A DNA stretch of 64,000 bases from Staphylococcus ratti (GTDB taxonomy: Bacteria; Bacillota; Bacilli; Staphylococcales; Staphylococcaceae). The position numbers were made by a program, and so were the translations under genes. The stretch spans positions 744,001-808,000 of the forward strand of contig NZ_CP086654.1 in assembly GCF_020883535.1 (NCBI RefSeq), in the 5' to 3' direction. The notes beneath the pieces were generated by a model, which saw nothing but the letters and a program-made list of their open reading frames with translations, was not told the origin of the DNA and searched no databases. Positions 16,139 through 24,559 of the stretch are shown here, one piece after another (within the stretch, counting starts at the first letter, position 1; each line of letters begins with the position of its first letter).

Positions 16139-17889
16139 AATAGCCCCTCCATTTCATGGTTGGCTTTGCCACTTGGTACCATTGGTAAAACAGGTTCGGT
16201 AGGCGAAATTCTTACTTCAATAAATGCAGGGCCCTCGTAATTAAACGCTTCTTCCAGTTTTGACTCTAGCACGGAAGGTGTATCGACCAAATAGGTCTTA
16301 ACGCCATATGCTTCAACGAGTTTTATAAAATCTGGTTGATCATTAAACACTGAGTGAGAGAAGCGCTGACTAAAAAATTTATCTTGCCACTGTTTTACCA
16401 TTCCGAGTGTACCGTTATTGATAAGCACGACTTTAATGTTGAGTTGATATTCTTTTAGAAGTGCTAATTCTTGATTTGTCATTTGAAACCCACCATCACC
16501 GACAAACGTCACTACTGTTGAATCTGGTTCGGCAAATTGTGCGCCGATGGCAGAGGGGATACCAAATCCCATTGTGCCTAAGCCGCCACTAGTGATTAAC
16601 TGGCCGTGAGAACGGAAAGGATAAAATTGCGCAACCCACATTTGATGTTGTCCTACATCAGTACTAACGAGTGCTTCACCGTTTGTCAGTTCACCAATAT
16701 ATTCAATCGCACGTTGCGGTTTACTAAATGTTTCGTCATTGTCGTTTGAATATTTAAAAGGATGCTTACGTTTAAAGCTTGCCACTTCTTCTAACCATGA
16801 CTGATGTTTAAATGAAAAACCTTCAAACTTTAAAAGTTGTTCTAATACGAGTTTTACATCTGCGACAATGCCTAAATCAGTTTCGATGATTTTATTAATT
16901 TCAGATGGGTCAATATCTACATGAATAATTTTTGCATTTTTTGCAAACTCATCTGGTTTACTTGCAAGACGATCATCAAAACGTGAGCCAAAGTTAATGA
17001 GTAAATCACATTCAGTAATGGCCATATTGCTAGCATAAGAACCATGCATCCCGCCCATGCCTAAAAATAAAGGATGTTCGTAAGGGAGGGCGCCCAAGCC
17101 GTGAAGTGTGGTGGCTACCGGGATTTGATGTCGATCGACAAATTTTAATAAAGCATCATTGGCACGCGAAAAGTTGACGCCAGCACCTGCTAAAATTAAA
17201 GGTTTATGTGAAGACTTTAAATAGTCACGTAATTTTTGAATTTCATCGATAGTAGGTTCTTCATTAACTTGATATCCAGGCGTATGAACAGTAGCATCAT
17301 GCGTTGTGTCTGTCGCAAGGATTCCCATATCTTTTGGAAAGTCAATAACAACAGGTCCTTTGCGACCAGAATTGGCAACGTAAAAGGCTTCTTTAACAAT
17401 TCTAGGAATTTCTTTAACATCATTAATTTGATAATTGTGTTTAGTGATTGGTGTAGTCATAGAGAGTAAATCCGCTTCTTGAAAAGCGTCTTTACCGATA
17501 CCTGGTGTAGCGACTTGTCCAGTAATAACGACTAAGGGCAAGGAATCACTATAGGCATCAGCAATACCGGTAAGCGTATTGGTAGCGCCAGGGCCACTGG
17601 TGACAACAACTACACCGGGTTTTCCACTAACTCGTGCATAGCCTTCAGCTGCATGTACTGCTCCTTGTTCGTGACGATAGAGAATATGTGGTATGCGCCC
17701 TTCGTAAAAGGAATCGTACAATGGCAGAACAGCACCACCAGGATAACCAAAAATATATTCAACGTTTTCTTCTAAAAATGCATCGATGAGTAATTCTGAA
17801 CCAGACTTTAACAATGGTGTTTCTAACTCGGCCTCTGGCGTATAGGGTTCAAATTCAATTGCGTCTATTATTTTTTCTTGTTTTGACAT
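16135..17889 (-). CDS. ilvB: Acetolactate synthase catalytic subunit
   Basis: A 584-residue thiamine-diphosphate enzyme. The N-terminal domain has the catalytic glutamate in the YRHEQGAVHAAEGYARVSG region, the middle domain binds FAD, and the C-terminal ThDP motif is GDGGFQMTNQELALLKEY...NN. It makes acetolactate or acetohydroxybutyrate. I place the start at 17889 because GGAGGG lies just upstream; an ATG five codons earlier is itself part of that ribosome site. Confidence 0.96.
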   Translation of the reverse strand: MSKQEKIIDAIEFEPYTPEAELETPLLKSGSELLIDAFLEENVEYIFGYPGGAVLPLYDSFYEGRIPHILYRHEQGAVHAAEGYARVSGKPGVVVVTSGPGATNTLTGIADAYSDSLPLVVITGQVATPGIGKDAFQEADLLSMTTPITKHNYQINDVKEIPRIVKEAFYVANSGRKGPVVIDFPKDMGILATDTTHDATVHTPGYQVNEEPTIDEIQKLRDYLKSSHKPLILAGAGVNFSRANDALLKFVDRHQIPVATTLHGLGALPYEHPLFLGMGGMHGSYASNMAITECDLLINFGSRFDDRLASKPDEFAKNAKIIHVDIDPSEINKIIETDLGIVADVKLVLEQLLKFEGFSFKHQSWLEEVASFKRKHPFKYSNDNDETFSKPQRAIEYIGELTNGEALVSTDVGQHQMWVAQFYPFRSHGQLITSGGLGTMGFGIPSAIGAQFAEPDSTVVTFVGDGGFQMTNQELALLKEYQLNIKVVLINNGTLGMVKQWQDKFFSQRFSHSVFNDQPDFIKLVEAYGVKTYLVDTPSVLESKLEEAFNYEGPAFIEVRISPTEPVLPMVPSGKANHEMEGLL

Positions 17890-17907
17890 GAAATTTCCCT
17901 CCATTTT

Positions 17908-19596
17908 TTAAAGTAAGTGTTCTGGGACTTGCATGATGCCACCGGTATTAGCGCTTGTCACTAATGCTGTGTACCGTGCAAGGTAACCAGTTTTGACTTT
18001 AGCTTTAAATGGTGCAATGTGTTCACGACGCTCTGCTAAAAGTTGCGAATCTACATGTAAATCAAGTGTTCTATTGAGTAAATCAATCGTGATTTCATCA
18101 CCATCTTCAATCAGTCCAATCGGTCCACCTGAAGCGGCTTCCGGAGAAATATGACCTACAGCAATTCCGCGTGTTGCCCCTGAAAAACGACCATCTGTAA
18201 TTAAAGCGACATCTTTTCCTAATCCACGTCCTACGATGGAAGAGGTAGGTGCTAACATTTCAGGCATACCTGGTCCCCCTTTAGGTCCTTCATAGCGAAT
18301 AACAACGACATGACCAGCGCGTACAGTATGATTATCAATCGCTTTCACAGCTTCATCATGGCTATTAAAACAAATCGCTGTTCCTTTAAAAGTTTTAATA
18401 CTTGGGTCTACGCCGCCAACTTTAATGACTGCACCATCTGGAGCAATATTGCCATAGAGAATAGATAATCCACCTTCTTTATCATAAGGATTGTCCAGTC
18501 GGTGAATGACCTCCGCATTTTTAATTTCTTTTCCTTCATTATTTTCTCGAAGTGTCTTACCTGTGACTGTGATACGATCCGCATTTAAAACGTCATCTTT
18601 TTTCATTAATTCATTGATAATGGCAGGTACACCGCCAGCTAGATGTACATCTTCCATAGAATATGAAGAGCTTGGCGCAATTTTTGATAAATAAGGTGTC
18701 TTTTTGGCAATTTCATTAATACGATGCAAGTCATAATCAATACCTGCTTCATTTGCGATTGCTAATGTATGTAGAACCGTATTAGTAGAACCGCCCATGG
18801 CCATATCTAACGCAAAAGCATCGTCTATCGCTTCTTTTGTGACAATGTCTCTTGGTTTTAAATCATTTTTTACATTTTCAACAAGTTGTTTCGCTGCTTG
18901 TTCAATCAGACGTTTACGTTCATCACCAACAGCGAGTGCTGTACCATTGTAAGGGAGCGCAAGACCGAGTACTTCCATAAGACAGTTCATAGAATTGGCT
19001 GTAAACATTCCTGAGCAAGAACCGCATGTAGGACATGCATTTTGTTCCATTTCTAAAAAGGCTTCTTTAGATAAGTTACCTTCTTTAAAAGCACCGACTG
19101 CTTCAAACATTGATGATAAAGTTAACGCTTTACCTTGCGAGGACAAACCAGCTTTCATTGGACCACCTGAACAAAAGACTGCTGGAACATTGGTTCTCAT
19201 CGCTGCAAGCAACATACCAGGTGTGATTTTGTCGCAGTTTGGAATGTAGAATACACCATCAAACCAATGGGCATTAATGACCGTTTCAGCAGCATCTGCG
19301 ATAATTTCACGACTAGGTAAGGAGTAACGCATTCCAATGTGACCCATTGCAATGCCATCATCGACGCCGATAGTATTAAATTCAAAAGGAATGCCTCCAG
19401 CTTCTCGAATAGCTTTTTTAGCAATATCGCCTAATTCTCTAAGATGGACATGTCCAGGGACAATATCGATATAGGAATTACATATCGCGATAAATGGTTT
19501 ATTCATATCAGTAGGGGATTTAATTTGTCCCGTTGCGTGTAAAAGACTTCTCGCTGGCGCTTGATGATCGCCTTTTTTAATCATGTCACTTCTCAT
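17908..19596 (-). CDS. ilvD: Dihydroxy-acid dehydratase
   Basis: The 562-residue Fe-S enzyme giving 2-oxo acids for valine and isoleucine. Cluster cysteines are in [11 protein letters not shown] and [20 protein letters not shown]. The first structural gene of the operon, it follows a 267-base leader with a leader peptide and attenuator. The tight spacing to ilvB (18 bases) supports one long transcript. Confidence 0.97.
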   Translation of the reverse strand: MRSDMIKKGDHQAPARSLLHATGQIKSPTDMNKPFIAICNSYIDIVPGHVHLRELGDIAKKAIREAGGIPFEFNTIGVDDGIAMGHIGMRYSLPSREIIADAAETVINAHWFDGVFYIPNCDKITPGMLLAAMRTNVPAVFCSGGPMKAGLSSQGKALTLSSMFEAVGAFKEGNLSKEAFLEMEQNACPTCGSCSGMFTANSMNCLMEVLGLALPYNGTALAVGDERKRLIEQAAKQLVENVKNDLKPRDIVTKEAIDDAFALDMAMGGSTNTVLHTLAIANEAGIDYDLHRINEIAKKTPYLSKIAPSSSYSMEDVHLAGGVPAIINELMKKDDVLNADRITVTGKTLRENNEGKEIKNAEVIHRLDNPYDKEGGLSILYGNIAPDGAVIKVGGVDPSIKTFKGTAICFNSHDEAVKAIDNHTVRAGHVVVIRYEGPKGGPGMPEMLAPTSSIVGRGLGKDVALITDGRFSGATRGIAVGHISPEAASGGPIGLIEDGDEITIDLLNRTLDLHVDSQLLAERREHIAPFKAKVKTGYLARYTALVTSANTGGIMQVPEHLL

Positions 19597-19626
19597 GGAA
19601 TGACCTCCCTTATCAGTTTAGAAAAT

Positions 19627-19660
19627 AAAAAATGCGTCCCAATTTTAAATTGGGACGCAT
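19627..19660 (-). terminator. ilv-leu attenuator terminator
   Basis: A perfect 14-base inverted repeat (19632-19645 with 19647-19660) is followed, on the minus strand, by a T run (19627-19631). It lies between the leader peptide and ilvD. The upstream RNA can also form competing hairpins: TATTAGTA/TACTAAT around 19700-19718, and AAGTCC near 19690 with GGACTT near 19667. This is the arrangement of a translation-coupled attenuator. Confidence 0.85.
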
Positions 19661-19714
19661 CCGCTAAGTCCCATTCAAGTAGAAATAGGACTTAAGTGAT
19701 TAGTAATCAAGCTA

Positions 19715-19789
19715 CTAATACTCTAGTCCTGAGCGCAATAATAAAATGACAATATTTTGTTGTTGGACGTTTACATTTGTGAAAGTCAT
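19715..19789 (-). CDS. ilv-leu operon leader peptide
   Basis: A 24-codon reading frame, ATG to TAG, containing the run NIVILLL (Ile-Val-Ile-Leu-Leu-Leu), exactly the end products of the operon. It is followed by alternative hairpins and a terminator before ilvD. Ribosome stalling at these codons under branched-chain amino-acid starvation would favour readthrough. A similar leader peptide is known for S. aureus ilv-leu; I infer the same mechanism here. The ribosome site is GAGAGG-like, about 10 bases upstream. Confidence 0.85.
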   Translation of the reverse strand: MTFTNVNVQQQNIVILLLRSGLEY

Positions 19790-19869
19790 ATGAATTACGC
19801 TCCTCTCCTGAATGGTATATCAATATCAATAGTTAGAATTGAAAGAATTGTCTAAAAATTTATGTTTTT

Positions 19870-19898
19870 AATTTACCTTATTCAAAATGGGATGTCAA
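19870..19898 (-). promoter_or_regulatory. ilv-leu promoter
   Basis: On the minus strand, TTGACA (19893-19898) and TAAATT (19870-19875) are separated by 17 bases, placing the transcript start near 19863, about 75 bases before the leader peptide. Confidence 0.75.
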
Positions 19899-19909
19899 CA
19901 TTAAATTTG

Positions 19910-19924
19910 AAATTTCTGAAAAAT
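19910..19924 (-). promoter_or_regulatory. Putative CodY box upstream of the ilv-leu promoter
   Basis: The minus-strand sequence ATTTTTCAGAAATTT matches the CodY consensus AATTTTCWGAAAATT at 13 of 15 positions and lies 11 bases upstream of the -35 hexamer. CodY represses ilv-leu in S. aureus when branched-chain amino acids and GTP are plentiful. Confidence 0.7.
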
Positions 19925-20012
19925 TAATTTCGAAGCAGGCTAAAAACTCTATACAGTCAAGAATTAAAAAATTTGTTACAATAGATAAGAAAATCGAATC
20001 AGGAGTAAATCA

Positions 20013-20462
20013 ATGATTAAGATAAATAATTTAGATGACTTACAAATATTCTCAGAAAAATTGACATCTCAATTAAGCGCAGGCGACGTCATATTATTAG
20101 AAGGCGATCTTGGCGCAGGCAAAACGACACTGAGTCAAATGGTTGGACGTGCTCTAGGCGTGACACGTACGATTAATTCACCGACTTTTAACATTATTAA
20201 ATCCTATCAAGGAACACATCTAGCATTTCATCATATGGATTGTTATCGGTTAGAAGACTCGGATGAAGATTTAGGTTTTGATGAATATTTCGAAGATGAA
20301 GCAGTGACGATGATAGAGTGGAGTCAATTTATTCAAGACTTTTTACCTGAGGTATTTTTGAAATTGACGATTCATGTTGAAGATAATCATGCAAGAACGA
20401 TTCAAATTGATGCATCCGGTGCCCATTATGTACAAATAAAGGAGGCGCTTGAACATGATTAG
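20013..20462 (+). CDS. tsaE: tRNA threonylcarbamoyladenosine biosynthesis ATPase TsaE
   Basis: A 149-residue P-loop protein with Walker A motif LEGDLGAGKTTLSQ near residue 32 and the TsaE landmarks NSPTFNIIKSY and HMDCYRLED. It is the ATPase of the TsaBDE complex that makes t6A at position 37 of ANN-decoding tRNAs. First gene of tsaE-tsaB-rimI-tsaD, whose frames all overlap. A -10-like TACAAT lies about 35 bases upstream (near 19977). Confidence 0.95.
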   Translation: MIKINNLDDLQIFSEKLTSQLSAGDVILLEGDLGAGKTTLSQMVGRALGVTRTINSPTFNIIKSYQGTHLAFHHMDCYRLEDSDEDLGFDEYFEDEAVTMIEWSQFIQDFLPEVFLKLTIHVEDNHARTIQIDASGAHYVQIKEALEHD

Positions 20463-21120
20463 TTTACTTATTGACAGTTCTAATCAATCTTTATCGGTAG
20501 CGATAATGGAAAATGATAACGTGCTTGCTTCAGAAACAACAGTTGAAAAAAGAAATCATTCTGTCCAACTCATGCCTAAAGTGAAAAAGTTATTAGAAAA
20601 ACTTAACTTAACACCGCAAAATTTAGAGGCTATTATCGTAGCAAAAGGCCCAGGATCATACACAGGTTTACGAATCGGGGTCACAACAGCAAAAACTTTA
20701 GCATATACGTTGAATATCCCATTATATGGTGTCTCTTCTTTGCAAGCACTAGCTGCAACGATTAGTGATGAGACAAAAACGATTGTTCCAATATTTAATG
20801 CACGTAGAGGATTTGTTTTTGCAGGTGTTTACCAATGGCATAATCAAATATTAACGCCTCTAATCGCCGATCAATATATAGAAATGGATCAACTGATTAC
20901 ACAAGTAGCGGCATATGACAATATTGTATTTGTTGGTGAAGATGTCCAAGTATTTGAAACAAAGCTTGCGTCTTTTGAAACGCAAAACAACGTACCACAA
21001 GCTGAAAAAATGTTTCAATTACGAGGCGAAGCTGTAAATGTTCATAAGTTTGTCCCATCTTATTTAAAACTATCGGAGGCGGAACAAAATTGGATGAAGC
21101 AACAATCAAGCGAGAATTGA
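20455..21120 (+). CDS. tsaB: tRNA threonylcarbamoyladenosine biosynthesis protein TsaB
   Basis: A 221-residue ASKHA-fold partner of TsaD. Typical motifs are LLIDSSNQSLSVAI at the start and KGPGSYTGLRIGVTTAKTLAY near residue 65. TsaB lacks the metal-binding histidines of TsaD and acts as a scaffold. ATG at 20455 has GGAGG 9 bases upstream; the in-frame TTG at 20449 is too close to it. It overlaps tsaE by 8 bases. Confidence 0.94.
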   Translation: MISLLIDSSNQSLSVAIMENDNVLASETTVEKRNHSVQLMPKVKKLLEKLNLTPQNLEAIIVAKGPGSYTGLRIGVTTAKTLAYTLNIPLYGVSSLQALAATISDETKTIVPIFNARRGFVFAGVYQWHNQILTPLIADQYIEMDQLITQVAAYDNIVFVGEDVQVFETKLASFETQNNVPQAEKMFQLRGEAVNVHKFVPSYLKLSEAEQNWMKQQSSEN

Positions 21121-21554
21121 ACATTCGACGCATGACAACAGATGATGTGCCATCTGTTTTTGAAATTGAACGCGTTAGTTTTAATGACAGTTCATGGACA
21201 AAAGATGCATTTTATCATGAAATTGAAGAGAATAATTTTGCACATTATTTTGTGATTGAATATCATGATGAGATTATTGCATATTTAGGCTCTTGGATTG
21301 TCGTAGACCAAGCACAGATCACGACAGTCGCCGTAAAACCAGAATATCGAGGCTATGGCCTAGGACAGTTATTGTTAGAATATGTGATGACTTACAGTTC
21401 GCAAGTAGCAAATATGATGAGTTTAGAAGTTAGAACAGAAAATTTAGTCGCTCAGCACATTTATCAAAAAATGGGCTTTGAATTTGGGGGCCGTCGCGCT
21501 AATTATTATGGAGAAGGAGAAGATGCTTTAGTGATGTGGGTGAATTTAAAATGA
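21090..21554 (+). CDS. rimI: Ribosomal protein S18-alanine N-acetyltransferase (GNAT)
   Basis: A 154-residue GNAT protein with the acetyl-CoA loop motif [17 protein letters not shown] and the C-terminal [30 protein letters not shown], typical of RimI. Predicted to acetylate the N-terminus of ribosomal protein S18. Start codon is TTG at 21090, with GGAGG 10 bases upstream; no better start exists. Overlaps tsaB and tsaD. Confidence 0.9.
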   Translation: MDEATIKRELNIRRMTTDDVPSVFEIERVSFNDSSWTKDAFYHEIEENNFAHYFVIEYHDEIIAYLGSWIVVDQAQITTVAVKPEYRGYGLGQLLLEYVMTYSSQVANMMSLEVRTENLVAQHIYQKMGFEFGGRRANYYGEGEDALVMWVNLK

Positions 21555-22597
21555 CACAAAATGTAAGAATTTTAGCGATAGAAACGAGCTGTGATGAAAC
21601 AAGTGTTAGTGTTATTGATAATGGTACACATTTAATGAGCAACAGTGTGTTAAGTCAGATTGATAGTCATAAACGTTTTGGAGGCGTTGTCCCAGAAGTA
21701 GCGAGTAGACATCATGTTGAAAACATGACATTAATGATTGAAGATGCACTTCAAAACGCGTCGTGTACGATGGAGGAAATTGACGCTGTTGCTGTGACGC
21801 AAGGCCCAGGTCTTATAGGGGCTTTACTTGTAGGGGTGAATGCTGCAAAAGCACTGGCATTTGCGCATCAAAAACCACTCATTCCGGTACATCATATTGC
21901 TGGACATGTGTATGCTAATCAATTGGAAGAAGGGTTAAAGTTTCCGCTCATTGCTTTAATCGTATCTGGTGGACATACAGAACTTGTTTATATGAAAGAT
22001 CATCTTGATTTTAAAATTATCGGTGAAACAAGAGATGATGCTGTAGGTGAAGCTTATGATAAAGTTGCACGTACGATTAATCTTCCTTATCCCGGCGGGC
22101 CACATGTCGATCGTTTAGCACAGATCGGAGAAGATACGTATCATTTCCCACGTGTTTGGTTAGAACCTGACAGTTATGATTTTAGTTTTAGTGGTTTAAA
22201 AAGTGCTGTCATTAACAAAATACACAACCTCAAACAAAAAGGTGAAATGCCGATACCAGAAAATGTTGCTGCGAGTTTTCAAAATAGTGTCGTTGAAGTG
22301 CTTGTAGGTAAAGCGATGCGCGCTTGTGAAGCCTACCAAGTCAAGCAACTGATTGTTGCTGGAGGCGTAGCAAGTAATAAAGGTTTGAGAACAGCATTAA
22401 AATCAGCAACGGCAGAACGTGGAATTACTTTAACAATACCGAACCCTTCACTTTGTACAGATAATGCTGCAATGATAGGAGCAGCGGCCTATTACATTTA
22501 TCAAAAAGGAATTTTAGCGGATTTAGATTTAAATGGTAAGAACCAAATGGATATCGAAATGTATCGTAACAATAACATCGCCGAACAGTTGTTTTAA
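21551..22597 (+). CDS. tsaD: tRNA N6-adenosine threonylcarbamoyltransferase TsaD
   Basis: A 348-residue ASKHA enzyme (formerly gcp/ydiE) that transfers threonylcarbamoyl to A37. Metal-binding HHIAGH is near residue 111; [11 protein letters not shown] is at the N-terminus, and [19 protein letters not shown] and [10 protein letters not shown] follow. I start at ATG 21551, which aligns with the family start [17 protein letters not shown]. The last codons form the left arm of a bidirectional terminator, and the stop overlaps the stop of the convergent neighbour. Confidence 0.96.
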   Translation: MTQNVRILAIETSCDETSVSVIDNGTHLMSNSVLSQIDSHKRFGGVVPEVASRHHVENMTLMIEDALQNASCTMEEIDAVAVTQGPGLIGALLVGVNAAKALAFAHQKPLIPVHHIAGHVYANQLEEGLKFPLIALIVSGGHTELVYMKDHLDFKIIGETRDDAVGEAYDKVARTINLPYPGGPHVDRLAQIGEDTYHFPRVWLEPDSYDFSFSGLKSAVINKIHNLKQKGEMPIPENVAASFQNSVVEVLVGKAMRACEAYQVKQLIVAGGVASNKGLRTALKSATAERGITLTIPNPSLCTDNAAMIGAAAYYIYQKGILADLDLNGKNQMDIEMYRNNNIAEQLF

Positions 22598-22618
22598 CTG
22601 TCCGGCGATGTTTTTTTA
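22574..22618. terminator. Bidirectional terminator inside convergent gene ends
   Basis: A 17-base stem, 22574-22590 with 22596-22612 (one wobble), has T runs on the plus-strand side (22611-22617). Its left arm encodes the last residues of TsaD; its loop and right arm carry the stop codons of both tsaD (22595-22597) and the MutS-like gene (22594-22596). Confidence 0.88.
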
Positions 22619-24228
22619 GCGGCTTCAAAACGTTGAACGCGCTTTTTAGCATCAGTATAGATTTCATTTGGGAATTTCATAAGTCGAATGAGTTCTAGCG
22701 CGTTTCGCGTATTGGCAGGTCCTTCTTTAAGTGTGTAATCAAAATGAATACGGTCTTTCTCAATCGTTTCATTAAAGTGACAGTTATGATAAATACTGTT
22801 CAATTGATACGTTAACTCAATGTCATGTGTCGCTGCGAATACTTTTAATTGCGGATATTGAGCCAAGTAAGTAAGCGCTGAAGTTGAAGCGGCAACGCGT
22901 TCAGCTGTGTTCGTACCTTTAAAAATTTCATCAATAAAGTAATAATGTGTCAATTGACTATCAATTGCTAATAATCGTTTAAGAGATTTGATTTCAGCCA
23001 TAAAATAACTGTCTCCAGAAAGAACATCATCTGCATTGGCCATCGTCGTTTTAATAATACCAGGTTGATACTGAAAGTGTTCAGCTGTTACAGTATTGGC
23101 TGCTTGCGCTAAAATCAAATTGACAGCGATTGCTTTCATAAAAGTAGATTTACCTGAAGCATTAGATCCCGTTAAAAGGACATTCTGTTTAAAAACAAAG
23201 TCATTCGGAACAGCGTCTTCAATTAATGGATGTGTTAAACGGCTAAATTTGAAATTATCGTGATGCGTAGGAGTTGTGCAACCACCATGATGATAACGCC
23301 ATTGTTCTATAGCAAGCAAACTATCAAGCTCTCCTATATAGCGATAACATGCGTGTATCGTCTCTTGGTTCTCTTTAAATCGTTTGATAAGTAAATGATA
23401 AAGATGAATATCTATCAAGAAAGTATATTTAACCATTAACACGAAATAACCTGGCAATGTAGTTACTTTTAAAAGTAAAAAACGCCAACGATTAACGTGA
23501 TTGAGCGCGCTTAAATCAGATTTAAAAGAGAAAGATAAAGGTAGTTTTTTTAATTCTTTTAAAGTATAGATGACACGTCCAGTAAAAAATAGACTGTCTA
23601 TATCTCTCTCAACATAATGTTTAAACCTTAGACTTACTACATAATTAAGCAGTAAAGAAAAAAGGAACGCAAAAATACCGATTGGGACATGAAAAAACAT
23701 TATGCCAATACTTAATAAAGGCAACAAAGAAAATAAGTAATAAATGGAATGGAAGCGGTGTTGATAGTGCGACCAATCGTACTTAGGATAGATTTGTTTG
23801 CCAAGTTTCGCAAGTAATGTCACCAATCTATGATGTAAAGTCTCATCGTGCTTGATTTCTTCCCATAATGAAAAATGCGTTAAGGAAGATTGTAATCTTA
23901 ATACATGATATAAGTGATTTTCTCCAATTGAAGTATATGTATAGTTCAAGGAATGAAAAACATGGTTCATATTTAAGTCAGACCAAGTTTTATCATCTAT
24001 CCAACGCGAGGTATTTTGCTTTTTAGTAGTCAAAACTTCAAACACTTTAAAATAAGTATCATAAAATGCATACGGTCGTTCAATATCATCGTAGATATCT
24101 TTATGTTTTAAATGTTGTTTGATAGATTTACGAAATTGATAACGTTGACGAATTTCAGTTATAAGCATCACCGTCAATATAGCGATAATTAATAAAATAA
24201 AGAAATAAAAATCTGGAGACATGTTCAC
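22594..24228 (-). CDS. Membrane-anchored MutS-family ATPase
   Basis: This 544-residue protein joins an N-terminal half with several hydrophobic segments (residues about 5-23 and two more near 165-215) to a C-terminal MutS-type ATPase. The ATPase has Walker [18 protein letters not shown] near residue 355, Walker [20 protein letters not shown] and [11 protein letters not shown]. It lacks the MutS mismatch-recognition and connector domains, so a role in mismatch repair is doubtful despite frequent annotation as MutS. Function unknown. A promoter for it (TTGTTA/TATAAT) lies at 24278-24305. Confidence 0.82.
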   Translation of the reverse strand: MNMSPDFYFFILLIIAILTVMLITEIRQRYQFRKSIKQHLKHKDIYDDIERPYAFYDTYFKVFEVLTTKKQNTSRWIDDKTWSDLNMNHVFHSLNYTYTSIGENHLYHVLRLQSSLTHFSLWEEIKHDETLHHRLVTLLAKLGKQIYPKYDWSHYQHRFHSIYYLFSLLPLLSIGIMFFHVPIGIFAFLFSLLLNYVVSLRFKHYVERDIDSLFFTGRVIYTLKELKKLPLSFSFKSDLSALNHVNRWRFLLLKVTTLPGYFVLMVKYTFLIDIHLYHLLIKRFKENQETIHACYRYIGELDSLLAIEQWRYHHGGCTTPTHHDNFKFSRLTHPLIEDAVPNDFVFKQNVLLTGSNASGKSTFMKAIAVNLILAQAANTVTAEHFQYQPGIIKTTMANADDVLSGDSYFMAEIKSLKRLLAIDSQLTHYYFIDEIFKGTNTAERVAASTSALTYLAQYPQLKVFAATHDIELTYQLNSIYHNCHFNETIEKDRIHFDYTLKEGPANTRNALELIRLMKFPNEIYTDAKKRVQRFEAAKKTSPDS

Positions 24229-24277
24229 ACTCCTTCAAATAATTAAAATGAATAAATTATATATATATTACGAATAG

Positions 24278-24305
24278 ATTATATCATAATGGTTAAGTAT
24301 AACAA
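24278..24305 (-). promoter_or_regulatory. Promoter of the MutS-like gene
   Basis: Minus-strand TTGTTA (24300-24305) and TATAAT (24278-24283), 16-base spacer, about 50 bases before the start codon. Confidence 0.65.
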
Positions 24306-24336
24306 ATTTGGAAAAGTCAATAGGGAACATGCGTGC

Positions 24337-24455
24337 TTATACACAGTTTGTTAACAACATGTGTATAAGTAGGAGGATTTTTACGATGGTTTTGTGTGTA
24401 ACTTGTGTATAAAAGAGTGCGCATCATTACTAAAAAATGTGGATATTGTGGATAG
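24337..24455. other. DnaA-box cluster
   Basis: The 330-base gap between two minus-strand genes holds at least five DnaA-type 9-mers. Three are perfect TTATACACA: 24337-24345 (+), 24360-24368 (-) and 24404-24412 (-). TTACACACA is at 24393-24401 (-), and ATATCCACA and CTATCCACA lie head-to-tail at 24438-24446 and 24447-24455 (both -). The first two form an inverted repeat. B. subtilis has chromosomal DnaA-box clusters, and I recall one between gcp (tsaD) and ydiF, the same neighbourhood. Likely a DnaA-titrating site rather than an origin, since no dnaA/dnaN or AT-rich unwinding element is present. Confidence 0.75.
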
Positions 24456-24525
24456 GTGTGTGGACAGTTGAAATTTAAAGCTATGTAGGAAGGGACAATT
24501 GTCTATAATTTGTGAAAATAAAACC

Positions 24526-24557
24526 ATCCAGAGTGACAAAATACACTCTGGATGATG
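24526..24557. terminator. Terminator after the ABC-F gene
   Basis: CATCCAGAGTG / CACTCTGGATG form an 11-base perfect stem around an 8-base loop just downstream of the minus-strand ABC-F gene; an A-rich flank on the plus strand gives the T-rich tail on the minus strand. Confidence 0.8.
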
Positions 24558-24559
24558 TG

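Noticed and set aside
24337..24455. A replication origin
   Set aside because: DnaA boxes are present, but there is no dnaA/dnaN, no clear AT-rich unwinding element or DnaA-trio next to them, and the flanking genes are those of a mid-chromosome region.
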